Assembly: GCF_009741275.1 (NCBI RefSeq)
Contig: NZ_WOWS01000002.1
Location: 762,413-826,412, forward strand
Direction of reading: 5' to 3'
DNA from: Winogradskyella endarachnes
GTDB lineage: Bacteria; Bacteroidota; Bacteroidia; Flavobacteriales; Flavobacteriaceae
DNA length: 64,000 bases
Position numbers and translations under genes: made by a program. The notes beneath the pieces are model-generated. The model worked only from the letters and a program-made list of their open reading frames with translations, was not told the DNA's origin and did no database searches. Below, piece by piece: positions 45,483 to 54,436 of the stretch (its first letter is position 1; the number at the start of each line of letters is the position of its first letter).

Positions 45483-45490
45483 CAAAAGTA
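45483..45490 (-). promoter_or_regulatory. -7 element directly before the MFS start codon
   Basis: TACTTTTG on the minus strand, a full TAnnTTTG match, is followed by only four bases (CGCC) before the ATG. Transcription would begin at or next to the start codon. Confidence 0.55.
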
Positions 45491-45560
45491 AGAATTAATG
45501 TCTATTTTTGATTACTCACAGTATTAATAAAAACTTAAATTAAGTATTAAATAATGCCAT

Positions 45561-46007
45561 ATGCTTACTAAAACTTTAATCAAAATATTTACTAGAGATT
45601 TAGAAAAAATAAAGGAAGAAATTAGTCTTTATAAAGACGAAAAAAACCTGTGGAAAATAGATGGATTAGTGACTAATTCTTCAGGAACTTTAGTACTTCA
45701 TTTATTAGCAAATTTAAACCACTTTATTGGCGCAATTTTGGGAGATTCGGGTTATGTTAGAGATCGTGATTTAGAATTTTCTTTAAGGGATATCCCTAAG
45801 TCAGAATTACTATCTGAGCTTAATAAAACCATACGTATTGTGGAAAATACATTAAACAAAATAACTCCCAATATGTTACAAAAAGACTATAAGCCTCAGG
45901 TTTTTAAAGACCCAATGACTATTGGGTATTTTTTAGTGCATTTAGCGTCTCATTTGGCTTATCATTTGGGTCAGATAAATTATCATAGACGATTATTAGA
46001 TAAATAA
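45561..46007 (+). CDS. DinB-like (DUF1572-type) protein
   Basis: 148 aa, a four-helix bundle. The metal-ligand histidines appear as LANLNHFIGAI near residue 55 and HLASHLAYHLGQINYHRR near the end, matching the DinB/YfiT pattern of three spaced His residues. Some members are bacillithiol or other thiol S-transferases and others have unknown roles. No partner gene nearby identifies its substrate. It is probably cytosolic. Confidence 0.85.
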   Translation: MLTKTLIKIFTRDLEKIKEEISLYKDEKNLWKIDGLVTNSSGTLVLHLLANLNHFIGAILGDSGYVRDRDLEFSLRDIPKSELLSELNKTIRIVENTLNKITPNMLQKDYKPQVFKDPMTIGYFLVHLASHLAYHLGQINYHRRLLDK

Positions 46008-46056
46008 ATTTGAATAATTAAAACTGTAGAATTGTTTTTTAAACGAAGTTGTTACT

Positions 46057-46692
46057 TTAGTTATAGGTAAAATCACGTTCTATAATTTCAATTTTTTGAG
46101 TGGAATTATATGTTTTTTGAAGTTCTATACAGTTATCAGAAGCATCTTTTTCTAAACACCGAAGCGTTGTTTTTTCTGTTTCCTTTCGGTCTTTATTTAA
46201 AGTTATTATTGTTAATAAAGTATCGCTTTTAATAGTTGTACCATATCTGTAAATGTACTTATTAAAAGTAGTAAAGTTATCTGTAATATGTTTTACAGTA
46301 CCGTCTTTATTGTATTGCACAATAATTTCATTTTGTTTGTCTGTTTTCTGACTATAACAGCTTATACGCTCCTTTTGATTAAATTTCCAGCGTGTTTTAC
46401 AATAGTATGGTTCTTTATTAGGGAATGATTTTTTATTAAAAAACAACTTCTTTTCAACGGTTTCAATAAGGTCATTTTTTTCATTGAAAGTTTCAGAATA
46501 TTTAACCCTACCGTTTTTGGTAAGTTCAATATGTTTCAGTTCTATCTGGGTTTTGTTGCCATTTTCTATAGCGTAAGTTGTTTCCTTAATTTTAGAAATA
46601 TCACTTTGTAATTGTAGCTTTTGCACCAGTTTTTTTGAAGCACAAGAGGATAGTATAAGCACAAAAGTTATATATTTTAAAACCTTATTCAT
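46057..46692 (-). CDS. Predicted lipoprotein, unknown function
   Basis: 211 aa. A short signal with lipobox LSSCAS. The mature protein has many charged and Thr-rich beta-strand stretches (GRVKYSETFNEKNDL, DGTVKHITDNFTTFN) that recall the toxin-antitoxin-type MORN-like strand repeats, but a formal domain is not recognised. The C-terminal half has three Cys that could pair. It is monocistronic and convergent with the DinB gene. Confidence 0.7.
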   Translation of the reverse strand: MNKVLKYITFVLILSSCASKKLVQKLQLQSDISKIKETTYAIENGNKTQIELKHIELTKNGRVKYSETFNEKNDLIETVEKKLFFNKKSFPNKEPYYCKTRWKFNQKERISCYSQKTDKQNEIIVQYNKDGTVKHITDNFTTFNKYIYRYGTTIKSDTLLTIITLNKDRKETEKTTLRCLEKDASDNCIELQKTYNSTQKIEIIERDFTYN

Positions 46693-46749
46693 TAATCTAA
46701 AGTGATAAAATAAAGATACAAAAATTACAGCATATTTGCATTGCGCAGG

Positions 46750-48291
46750 TTATAACGGAATGTTACCATGTTTACGCTTAGGTTTTGAGACATCTTTATT
46801 TTTTAGCATACTAAACGCTTTTATTAGTTTTTGTCTTGTGTTTTGTGGTAAAATTACTTCGTCCACAAAGCCGCGTTTTGCTGCACTATAAGGATTTGCA
46901 AATAGATCGGCATATTCAGCTTCTTTTTCTTTCCATTTAGCCTCTTTGTCTTCTGCTTCAGAAATTTCACGTTTAAAGATAATTTCTGCTGCACCTTTTG
47001 CACCCATTACGGCAATTTCGGCATTTGGCCAAGCAAAGTTCATGTCAGCACCAATATGTTTAGAATTCATTACATCATATGCACCACCATATGCTTTTCT
47101 TGTAATCACTGTAATTCTTGGTACAGTAGCTTCGCTAAAGGCATATAATAATTTAGCACCATTGGAGATAATACCATTCCACTCTTGGTCTGTACCAGGT
47201 AAAAATCCAGGTACATCTTCTAAGACTAATAACGGAATATTAAAACAATCGCAAAAACGTACAAATCGTGCTGCTTTTTTAGAGCTATTTACATCTAACA
47301 CACCAGCCAAAAACATAGGTTGATTGGCAACAATACCAATACTTTTTCCGCCTAAACGTGCAAAACCTACAATAATATTTTCAGCATAATCTTTATGGAT
47401 TTCGTAAAAAGAATTTTCATCAATTATACCTTCAATAATGTGATGCATATCGTAAGGTTTATTTGGGTTGTCTGGCACTATAGATGATAATACATCTCTC
47501 ACTTCGTCTTTAAAAACATAGGGAATATCATCTACCTTACACTTGTTGCTTTGTGGTACATAGCTTAATAAAGTTTTAAGGTCTTCTAAACATTCTACGT
47601 CATTAGAGGATGTTTTATGAGCCACACCAGATTTTGAAGAATGTACACTTGCGCCTCCTAATTCTTCACTGGTGACTTCTTCATTAGTAACTGTTTTTAC
47701 AACATTTGGTCCTGTTACAAACATATAGCTTGTGTTTTCAACCATTAATGTAAAATCAGTCATAGCAGGTGAGTACACCGCGCCACCAGCACAAGGTCCC
47801 ATAATCGCAGAAATCTGAGGAATAACACCAGAAGCCTGAACATTTCTGTAAAATATATCTGCATAACCTCCTAAAGAACGCACACCCTCTTGAATTCGCG
47901 CGCCTCCAGAGTCGTTTAGACCAATAATTGGAGCACCAACATTTACAGCCATATCCATAATTTTACAGATTTTTTCGGCATGTGTTTCAGATAATGAACC
48001 TCCAAAAACGGTAAAATCTTGAGCAAAAACATAAATCAGTTTTCCGTTTACTGTGCCATAACCAGTAACAACACCATCGCCATAAAATTGTTGGTCTGCC
48101 ATACCAAAATCTTTAGTTCTATGTGTTACTAAAGCTCCAATTTCTTCAAAAGAGCCTTCATCTAAAAGATATAAAACACGCTCTCTTGCAGTTAGCTTTT
48201 TCTTTTGATGTTGTTTATCTATTCTCGCTTGTCCTCCTCCTAATTTGGCTAAGGTTAGTTTATCGTTAAGGGTTTTTATTTTAGAATTCAT
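46750..48291 (-). CDS. Acyl-CoA carboxylase, carboxyltransferase (beta) subunit
   Basis: 513 aa from the ATG at 48291; the longer frame begins at a TTG (48333) and adds 14 non-family residues. It has the two crotonase-fold halves: [12 protein letters not shown] and [14 protein letters not shown] in the N half, and [18 protein letters not shown] with [21 protein letters not shown] in the C half. Family knowledge gives transfer of the carboxyl group from biotin to propionyl-CoA or a related acyl-CoA. It is the last gene of a three-gene set (BCCP, biotin carboxylase, this subunit) on the minus strand, so it is probably a propionyl-CoA or broad acyl-CoA carboxylase feeding methylmalonyl-CoA. Confidence 0.93.
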   Translation of the reverse strand: MNSKIKTLNDKLTLAKLGGGQARIDKQHQKKKLTARERVLYLLDEGSFEEIGALVTHRTKDFGMADQQFYGDGVVTGYGTVNGKLIYVFAQDFTVFGGSLSETHAEKICKIMDMAVNVGAPIIGLNDSGGARIQEGVRSLGGYADIFYRNVQASGVIPQISAIMGPCAGGAVYSPAMTDFTLMVENTSYMFVTGPNVVKTVTNEEVTSEELGGASVHSSKSGVAHKTSSNDVECLEDLKTLLSYVPQSNKCKVDDIPYVFKDEVRDVLSSIVPDNPNKPYDMHHIIEGIIDENSFYEIHKDYAENIIVGFARLGGKSIGIVANQPMFLAGVLDVNSSKKAARFVRFCDCFNIPLLVLEDVPGFLPGTDQEWNGIISNGAKLLYAFSEATVPRITVITRKAYGGAYDVMNSKHIGADMNFAWPNAEIAVMGAKGAAEIIFKREISEAEDKEAKWKEKEAEYADLFANPYSAAKRGFVDEVILPQNTRQKLIKAFSMLKNKDVSKPKRKHGNIPL

Positions 48292-48376
48292 AATTTCTGT
48301 ATTTCTCGCTATCTGTTTACCGCGAAGTCGCAAAAACGGAAAACTTTTAATTTTAATATTTTTTTTTGACTAAAGA

Positions 48377-49816
48377 CTATTCAGGTATTCTTAAAATTTT
48401 CTGTTCTTTTAAAAAATGTTTTAATGCAATTTTTGCTGCAATTTCTGCCTCTAAGACATGTTGCTGTTTTAATAAGCTAAATGAATAGTGGTTATTAACA
48501 AAATGTGTATCAAAATTTCCACTTCTAAAAGCATCGTGCTCACAAACAAAGCGACCAAAAGGTAAAGTACTTTGTACACCTTCTATTTGATAATTATTTA
48601 TTGCTGTTATCATTAATGCAATGGCTTCTTCTCTTGTATTTCCGTAAGTAATCAGTTTAGATAACATTGGGTCGTAGTAAATAGGAATATCCATGCCTTC
48701 TTCATAGCCATTATCTACTCTTATATTTTCGCCTTCAGGAAGTTTATATACCTCTAATTTACCAACACTTGGTAAAAAATCGTTCATTGTATCTTCTGCA
48801 TAAACTCTCAGTTCTAACGCATGACCATTAATTTTTAAATCGTCTTGCTTAATATTTAACGTTTCTCCTCGAGCTACTTTAATTTGAAGCTCTACTAAAT
48901 CTACTCCAGAAATCCACTCGGTTACAGGGTGCTCTACTTGCAATCTGGTATTCATTTCTAAGAAGTAAAAATTTAGGTTCTCATCTAATAAAAACTCAAC
49001 AGTTCCAGCGCCAACATAATCACAAGAACGTGCTACATTTATGGCAGCTTCACCCATTTTTTTTCTTAGTTCTGGTGTTAAGACTGAAGAAGGTGCTTCT
49101 TCTATTATTTTTTGGTGTCTACGTTGTATAGAACACTCGCGCTCAAAAAGATGGATGATATTACCATGGGTATCTGCCATAACCTGAATTTCAATATGCC
49201 TTGGAGAAGCTACATACTTTTCAATAAACACAGAACCATCTCCAAAAGACGATGTTGCTTCACTGATGGCTCTATTCATTTGCGATTCAAATTCCTTTTC
49301 GCTTTCAACTATACGCATTCCTTTTCCGCCTCCACCAGCAGATGCTTTAATAAGAATTGGGAAACCTATGTTATTTGCTATTTGTTTAGCTTCAGAAATA
49401 TCAGTAATGGCCTTGTCTGTTCCTGGTACCAATGGTATGTTATAATCCTTTATGGTTTCTTTAGCTGCTAATTTATTGCCCATTAATTTAATAGCCTTAG
49501 AACGCGGCCCTATAAAAATGATATTATGGTCTTCGCATAATGCTGCAAAATCAGCATTTTCACTTAAAAAACCATAACCAGGATGTATGGCGTCTACATT
49601 AAGTAATTTTGCTACTTCTATAATTTTATCACCTTTTAAATAGGATTCATTAGAAGGTGCTGGACCAATACAAACGGCTTGGTCTGCATATTTTACATGT
49701 GGCGAATTTCGGTCGGCTTCAGAAAATACAGCCACTGTTTTAATGCCCATTTTTTTAGCAGTTGTCATCACTCTTATAGCGATTTCACCTCTGTTAGCTA
49801 TTAATATTTTTCTCAT
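48377..49816 (-). CDS. Biotin carboxylase subunit (AccC-type)
   Basis: 479 aa. The N-terminal domain starts KILIANRGEIAIRV. The ATP-grasp part contains GGGGKGMRIV and ERECSIQRRHQKIIEEAPS, and the catalytic region EMNTRLQVEHPVTE. The length exceeds the 450 of AccC by a short C-terminal tail but has no biotin carrier domain; the carrier is a separate gene upstream. It carboxylates biotin using ATP and bicarbonate. It is co-directional with the beta subunit (85-nt gap) and the BCCP (142-nt gap). Confidence 0.94.
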   Translation of the reverse strand: MRKILIANRGEIAIRVMTTAKKMGIKTVAVFSEADRNSPHVKYADQAVCIGPAPSNESYLKGDKIIEVAKLLNVDAIHPGYGFLSENADFAALCEDHNIIFIGPRSKAIKLMGNKLAAKETIKDYNIPLVPGTDKAITDISEAKQIANNIGFPILIKASAGGGGKGMRIVESEKEFESQMNRAISEATSSFGDGSVFIEKYVASPRHIEIQVMADTHGNIIHLFERECSIQRRHQKIIEEAPSSVLTPELRKKMGEAAINVARSCDYVGAGTVEFLLDENLNFYFLEMNTRLQVEHPVTEWISGVDLVELQIKVARGETLNIKQDDLKINGHALELRVYAEDTMNDFLPSVGKLEVYKLPEGENIRVDNGYEEGMDIPIYYDPMLSKLITYGNTREEAIALMITAINNYQIEGVQSTLPFGRFVCEHDAFRSGNFDTHFVNNHYSFSLLKQQHVLEAEIAAKIALKHFLKEQKILRIPE

Positions 49817-49958
49817 TTTATGCTGAATTTGTTTTCAGTATTTCAACTTTAACCTTTAGTAAATAGGTGTCTTTTTTAATTTTATCTGTATTTAGATTTT
49901 ATACCTCTGTGTTTTTAACATGTGCCATCTAGTAAAGTACATGCATTAATGGAAACGA

Positions 49959-50438
49959 TTAAGATTCAAACTCAATTAAAAGTGTGTTCTTTTCTACGGT
50001 TTCTCTTTCGTTAACTTTAATAGATTTTATTATGCCCTCACGTGGTGAGTGTATTACATTTTCCATTTTCATGGCTTCAAGAATTAATAACGTGTCGTTT
50101 TCTTTTACATAATCGCCAACTTTTACTGTAATTTCTAATATTAACCCTGGCATTGGAGCTTTAATGTCGTTAACTTGTCTTGATGCACCGATTTCAAACC
50201 CTAGTGCCTCAATTTGTTGGTCTAACTGATCTTGAATATCAACGTTATAAGTGTTGTTGTTAACTTTAATTTTAAATGTTTTTTTGTTGAAATCAGATTT
50301 TAAAACTTTGGCTTTTATAGATGTGTTTTCATGAAGAATATGATAAGTATCTGAAGAAATTTCTACACTATCTAGAGCTTTTAAAGTGTCTTTTGATAAT
50401 TTAAAAGTATCTGTAGTGTTAACATTAATTTTATACAT
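49959..50438 (-). CDS. Biotin carboxyl carrier protein
   Basis: 159 aa. The C-terminal biotinyl domain (about 80-158) holds the biotinylation site in LILEAMKMENVI and the hairpin APMPGLILEITVKVGDYVKE. The N-terminal 75 residues are a beta-rich leader like the BT domain of acyl-CoA carboxylase alpha subunits. It is the first gene of the three-gene carboxylase set. Because the carboxylase and carrier are split here, the organism has a separate-subunit acyl-CoA carboxylase. Confidence 0.93.
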   Translation of the reverse strand: MYKINVNTTDTFKLSKDTLKALDSVEISSDTYHILHENTSIKAKVLKSDFNKKTFKIKVNNNTYNVDIQDQLDQQIEALGFEIGASRQVNDIKAPMPGLILEITVKVGDYVKENDTLLILEAMKMENVIHSPREGIIKSIKVNERETVEKNTLLIEFES

Positions 50439-50555
50439 ATGCTATAATTTGTTATATAATTGCTAAGTTATAACGAAAAAAGCAAACAAAAAATGAAATT
50501 AGAAAGGATATTTTGAGAATATCATAATTTAATACAAATTGTTATTCAATATTAA

Positions 50556-51233
50556 TTATGAGGGTTTAAAGTGAGAATGGTCTTGATGTTTTTTAATGGC
50601 TTTACGGGATAAAAATAATCCTATAACTAAGGATACAAAAGCACCAGTTGAAATTCCTGGAATAAAATTGATAAATAAGAAGAAATCATAAGCACCATGA
50701 AACAAGGTTGCTAGCAGTAAACCTGTTAAATTTAATACCAATCTATTGTTAGAGAATTTTGCTTTACCCATAAAATAACCCATTAAAACACCAAACGTAG
50801 CATGTGCTGGTACTGCTGTAAATGCTCTTACTATGGCCGTTTGGTAACCACCTTCTATAACGTACATTAAATTTTCTGTACAGGCAAAACCCATGGAAAC
50901 CATTACTGCATATATAATGCCGTCGTAAGGTTCGTTAAATGCTTTTTTAGGCTGCGCATAATATTTTACAATAACGTATTTACTAAATTCTTCAGACAAG
51001 GCAACGACTACAAAGGCTTGTATAAATTGCTGCCAAACACTAAATTTATCAGTAACAGGTATAAATCTTCCGGTAAAAAAATAGAGTGCAAATACAATGA
51101 GTACACTTATTATGGCACCAAGTAGAAAACTAAAAATCAATAGTTTTCTCGGTTCTTTTTCATGTTTGTCTTGAATATAAATGTATAAAATGATACTAAA
51201 AACTGGAGCAATGGCGAGCAAGATGGTGTTCAT
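50556..51233 (-). CDS. PrsW-family intramembrane protease
   Basis: 225 aa, about seven membrane helices. The conserved PrsW motifs are present: SEEFSKYVIVKYY (EExxK), EPYDGIIYAVMVSMGFACTEN (the E..N block), VPAHATFGVLMGYF (H) and LFHGAYDFFL (H). Glu and His are the presumed metal ligands. PrsW proteins cleave anti-sigma factors within the membrane. It overlaps the upstream NUDIX gene by 4 nt (ATGA), so the two are co-translated. Confidence 0.92.
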   Translation of the reverse strand: MNTILLAIAPVFSIILYIYIQDKHEKEPRKLLIFSFLLGAIISVLIVFALYFFTGRFIPVTDKFSVWQQFIQAFVVVALSEEFSKYVIVKYYAQPKKAFNEPYDGIIYAVMVSMGFACTENLMYVIEGGYQTAIVRAFTAVPAHATFGVLMGYFMGKAKFSNNRLVLNLTGLLLATLFHGAYDFFLFINFIPGISTGAFVSLVIGLFLSRKAIKKHQDHSHFKPS

Positions 51234-51787
51234 GTAGAGGATATATTTTGGATGGTTTTTAGTATAAATTTATAATAATCGGTATTACTGCTTACAAAAT
51301 GGTTATTAGTTTTGCTGTTATTTAATAAGGTTTCAAATTCAGAAAAAGATACGAGTTTTACAGCTTCGACTTCTGATTCTTGAATTACTAAATCAGTAAT
51401 AGGTACTTTTAATTTGGCTATAAAAACCTGATGAAATTCGTTATCTTGTATGGTACCATCATTATAAGATGTTTCGTGTAGAAAAACACCAACATGTTTT
51501 AAGTTGTTCGCTTCTAGTTGTACGCCAAGTTCTTCTTTAGTTTCGCGCAAAGCAGCTTGTATAAATGTTTCGCCTGCGTCAATATGTCCGGCTGCAGAAA
51601 CATCCCAAAGCAAAGGGAAAATTAATTTTTTATGAGAGCGTTGTTGTAAAAGAATTTCGCCGTTAGAGGTATATAACCATAAATGTATAGTGTTGTGATA
51701 CAATCCTTTAGTATGCGCTTCGGATTTTAAAGCAGTTTTACCTGTAGGTTTACCGTTTTTATCTACGATGTCTATAATTTCGTCCAT
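51230..51787 (-). CDS. NUDIX hydrolase (Idi/YfcD-like)
   Basis: 185 aa. The Nudix box GHIDAGETFIQAALRETKEELGV matches GX5EX7REUXEEXGU exactly. The start (DEIIDIVDKNGKPTGKTALKSEAH) and the HNTIHLWLY block place it in the group annotated as isopentenyl-diphosphate isomerase-like or YfcD. The true substrate is a nucleoside diphosphate derivative or isoprenyl diphosphate, and cannot be chosen from sequence. It overlaps the prsW gene by 4 nt. Confidence 0.9.
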   Translation of the reverse strand: MDEIIDIVDKNGKPTGKTALKSEAHTKGLYHNTIHLWLYTSNGEILLQQRSHKKLIFPLLWDVSAAGHIDAGETFIQAALRETKEELGVQLEANNLKHVGVFLHETSYNDGTIQDNEFHQVFIAKLKVPITDLVIQESEVEAVKLVSFSEFETLLNNSKTNNHFVSSNTDYYKFILKTIQNISST

Positions 51788-51796
51788 AGTTGCAAG

Positions 51797-51830
51797 AAGA
51801 CCTCAAAGATTTTGAAACCTTTGAGGTCTT
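51797..51830. terminator. Inverted repeat between NUDIX and M42 genes
   Basis: A perfect 12-bp stem (AAGACCTCAAAG with CTTTGAGGTCTT) around a 10-nt loop. T-rich sequence follows on the plus strand and a poorer one on the minus strand. It may terminate the M42 transcript. Confidence 0.6.
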
Positions 51831-51865
51831 TATTATTATTGTTTTTCCAAATCTAATTTAGCTAG

Positions 51866-52954
51866 TTATTTAAAATAACTAAATGTTTCTCCGTCTTCTA
51901 TTTTGAGCAATGTTTCATAAATTAATTTAATGACATTTTCAACATCATCTCTATGTACCATTTCTACAGTTGTATGCATATAACGTAGTGGTAAAGAAAT
52001 TAGGGCAGAAGCCACACCTCCATTACTGTATGCAAAAGCGTCAGTATCTGTTCCGGTTGCTCTAGATAGTGCAGCGCGCTGAAAAGGAATTTTTTTGTCT
52101 TCTGCAGTATCTGTAATTAAATCGCGTAATTTTTGTTGTACAGCAGGTGCATATGCTACAACAGGACCTTTACCAATTTCGGCATAACCTTGTACCTTTT
52201 GGTCTATCATAGGAGTTGTTGTATCATGAGTTACATCTGTAACAATAGCGACGTTTGGTTTAATGGTTTCGGTAATCATTTGGGCACCACGTAAGCCAAT
52301 TTCTTCTTGTACGGAGTTAGTAATATAAAGTCCAAAAGGTAATTCTTTCTTATTTTCTTTAAGTAAACGGGCTACTTCAGCAATCATAAATCCACCCATT
52401 CGGTTATCTAAAGCTCTACAAACAAATTTGTCTTTGTTTAAAATATGAAACTCATCTGGATAGGTGATAACACAACCCACATGAACACCCATTTTTTCAA
52501 CTTCTTCTTTATCTTTTGCTCCAATATCAATACAGATATTATCTGGTTTTGGTGCTTGTTCTTTAGCTCTGCTTCTGGTATGGATTGCAGGCCAACCAAA
52601 AACACCTTTCACAATACCTTTTTTTGTATGAATATTAACAACTTTACTTGGTGCAATTTGGTGGTCGCTTCCACCGTTTCTAATTACATATAGTAAGCCG
52701 TTATCTGAAATATAGTTAACATACCAAGAGATTTCATCAGCATGTCCTTCAATAACAACCTTATATTTTGCCTTAGGGTTTATTACTGCAACTGCAGTTC
52801 CATAAGTGTCTGTGATAAATTCATCTACGTATGGTTTTAGATAATCCATCCATATTTTTTGGCCTTCCCACTCGTAACCTGTAGGTGAGGCGTTATTTAA
52901 ATATTTCTCTAAAAAGTCTATTGACTTTTTATTCAATAATTGTTTTTTAGCCAT
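51866..52954 (-). CDS. M42 family metallopeptidase
   Basis: 362 aa. The di-metal ligands are spread through VIEGHADEISWYV (His, Asp), CRALDNRMGGF (Asp), NSVQEEIGLRGAQ (Glu-Glu), IVTDVTHDTT (Asp) and LPLRYMHTTVE (His). This is the CelM/FrvX/glutamyl-aminopeptidase group, which forms tetrahedral dodecamers that trim peptides in the cytosol. The start ATG is at 52954. No signal peptide. Confidence 0.94.
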   Translation of the reverse strand: MAKKQLLNKKSIDFLEKYLNNASPTGYEWEGQKIWMDYLKPYVDEFITDTYGTAVAVINPKAKYKVVIEGHADEISWYVNYISDNGLLYVIRNGGSDHQIAPSKVVNIHTKKGIVKGVFGWPAIHTRSRAKEQAPKPDNICIDIGAKDKEEVEKMGVHVGCVITYPDEFHILNKDKFVCRALDNRMGGFMIAEVARLLKENKKELPFGLYITNSVQEEIGLRGAQMITETIKPNVAIVTDVTHDTTTPMIDQKVQGYAEIGKGPVVAYAPAVQQKLRDLITDTAEDKKIPFQRAALSRATGTDTDAFAYSNGGVASALISLPLRYMHTTVEMVHRDDVENVIKLIYETLLKIEDGETFSYFK

Positions 52955-53021
52955 CTGTGTAAATTTTCTTTAAAAATAATAATATTAATACTAATTTAGG
53001 GTTATAGATTATAAATATTAC

Positions 53022-53029
53022 TAATTTTG
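53022..53029 (+). promoter_or_regulatory. Possible -7 element before the DUF4294 gene
   Basis: TAATTTTG, a full TAnnTTTG match, 50 nt before the ATG at 53080. No -33 TTG at the usual spacing. Confidence 0.35.
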
Positions 53030-53079
53030 AATAGTATTAAAATTGAATTTTTGGAACGATTTTAGCATTATAGAAATTG

Positions 53080-53799
53080 ATGAGGTATATATTCTACATT
53101 TGGTTATTTTTTTCTGTGGCATTAACAGCCCAAGAAAGACCTGTGGAGCATGATCAAGATTCTGTAGATGTACACTATATGATAATTGATTCTGTACCTG
53201 TAACAGAAGTAGAGTTAAAAGAAGTTGTAGTATTACCTAATTTAAAGTTTGCAGATAAAGCAGCGAGAATTAGATATATTATTTTAAGACGAAAAACCTT
53301 GAAGGTTTATCCGTATGCAAAGCTTGCAGCGGAACGTTTAGAAGCCTTGCAAGAGCGTTTAGATGGTTTAGAACGAAAGCGCGATAAAAAACGATACGCA
53401 AAGGTTATACAGAGGTATATTGAAGATGAGTTTTCTGCTGAACTAAAAAAGCTTACAAAAACGGAAGGTCAGATTTTGGTAAAGCTTATTCACCGACAAA
53501 CCGGAAAAACTACTTTTGAACTTATTAAAGAATTACGCAGTGGTTGGCGCGCTTTTTGGTTTAATAGTACCGCGAGTGTTTTTGATATTTCTTTAAAAAA
53601 AGAATTTATTCCGATAGAAGAGGAAGAAGATTATCTTATAGAAGATATTTTACAACGCGCTTTTAGAAACGAACGCTTAATTAGACAAGAACCGGCATTT
53701 GATATTGATTTTTACGCCTGTTATAACAAATGGACTAAAAAGAGGCAAAAAGATACGGCTAAAAATACTGTAAAAACTAAAAATGCGGGTTCAAACTAA
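53080..53799 (+). CDS. DUF4294 exported protein
   Basis: 239 aa from the ATG at 53080; the in-frame TTG three bases earlier is a weaker start. A signal peptide (ALTAQ) leads into a charged region with the DUF4294 core: NLKFADKAARIRYIILRRKTLKVYPYAKLAAERL, then EAFxAELKKLTKTEGQILVKLI and RSGWRAFWFNSTA. The function of the family is unknown. It is restricted to Bacteroidota as far as I recall. It overlaps the next gene by 17 nt and is probably co-translated with it. Confidence 0.85.
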   Translation: MRYIFYIWLFFSVALTAQERPVEHDQDSVDVHYMIIDSVPVTEVELKEVVVLPNLKFADKAARIRYIILRRKTLKVYPYAKLAAERLEALQERLDGLERKRDKKRYAKVIQRYIEDEFSAELKKLTKTEGQILVKLIHRQTGKTTFELIKELRSGWRAFWFNSTASVFDISLKKEFIPIEEEEDYLIEDILQRAFRNERLIRQEPAFDIDFYACYNKWTKKRQKDTAKNTVKTKNAGSN

Positions 53800-54409
53800 A
53801 CATGAAGAGAAGTTAAATGCATGGACACATGGTTTTGGTGCGGTTCTGGGTTTAGTGGCTTTAATTCTTTTTATAATAAAAACAGATAATGCGCAACCTT
53901 GGCATTTGTTTAGTGTTATTGTTTATGGATTGTCTATAATTATTCTGTTTACGGCATCAACACTATACCATTCTATAGAAGATGAAAAACAAAAACATTA
54001 TTTTAGAATTGTAGACCATGTAAGTATTTATCTTCTTATTGCAGGTACATATACGCCAATTTTGTTAATCTCATTAACAGAGAGTCTTGGTTGGACACTT
54101 TTTTGGACGGTTTGGGGAATAGCTTTGTTTGGTGTTATTTTAAAATTATTCTTTACAGGACGTTTTGAGATTTTTTCAACCCTTTTATATTTGGTAATGG
54201 GTTGGTTAATTATTTTTGATTTTACAAATGCATCTGCAGCTCTAGGTTCGCAAGGTGTTTTATGGTTATTTGCGGGTGGTTTATTTTACACAGTTGGTAT
54301 TATATTTTATGCTTTTCATAAAATACCATATAATCATGTTATTTGGCATTTGTTTGTTTTAGCAGGTGCAATTTGTCACTTTTTTATGATTTATATGTAT
54401 GTCATATAA
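53783..54409 (+). CDS. Hemolysin III / PAQR-family membrane protein
   Basis: 208 aa with seven membrane helices. The family marks are HGFGAVLGL, FTASTLYHSIED (metal His), FRIVDHVSIYLLIAGTYTPI (Asp-His) and HVIWHLFVLAGAICHFF (two His). These His and Asp residues bind zinc in the adiponectin-receptor-like fold. The bacterial role (TrhA/YqfA) includes membrane energetics, and 'hemolysin' is a historical name. The start overlaps the DUF4294 gene by 17 nt. Confidence 0.93.
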   Translation: MRVQTKHEEKLNAWTHGFGAVLGLVALILFIIKTDNAQPWHLFSVIVYGLSIIILFTASTLYHSIEDEKQKHYFRIVDHVSIYLLIAGTYTPILLISLTESLGWTLFWTVWGIALFGVILKLFFTGRFEIFSTLLYLVMGWLIIFDFTNASAALGSQGVLWLFAGGLFYTVGIIFYAFHKIPYNHVIWHLFVLAGAICHFFMIYMYVI

Positions 54410-54436
54410 ATAGCAATGTTTTATTTTTTCAATGAT

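Noticed and set aside
48292..48333. Longer carboxyltransferase start at TTG 48333
   Set aside because: It adds 14 non-family residues; the ATG at 48291 gives the family start.
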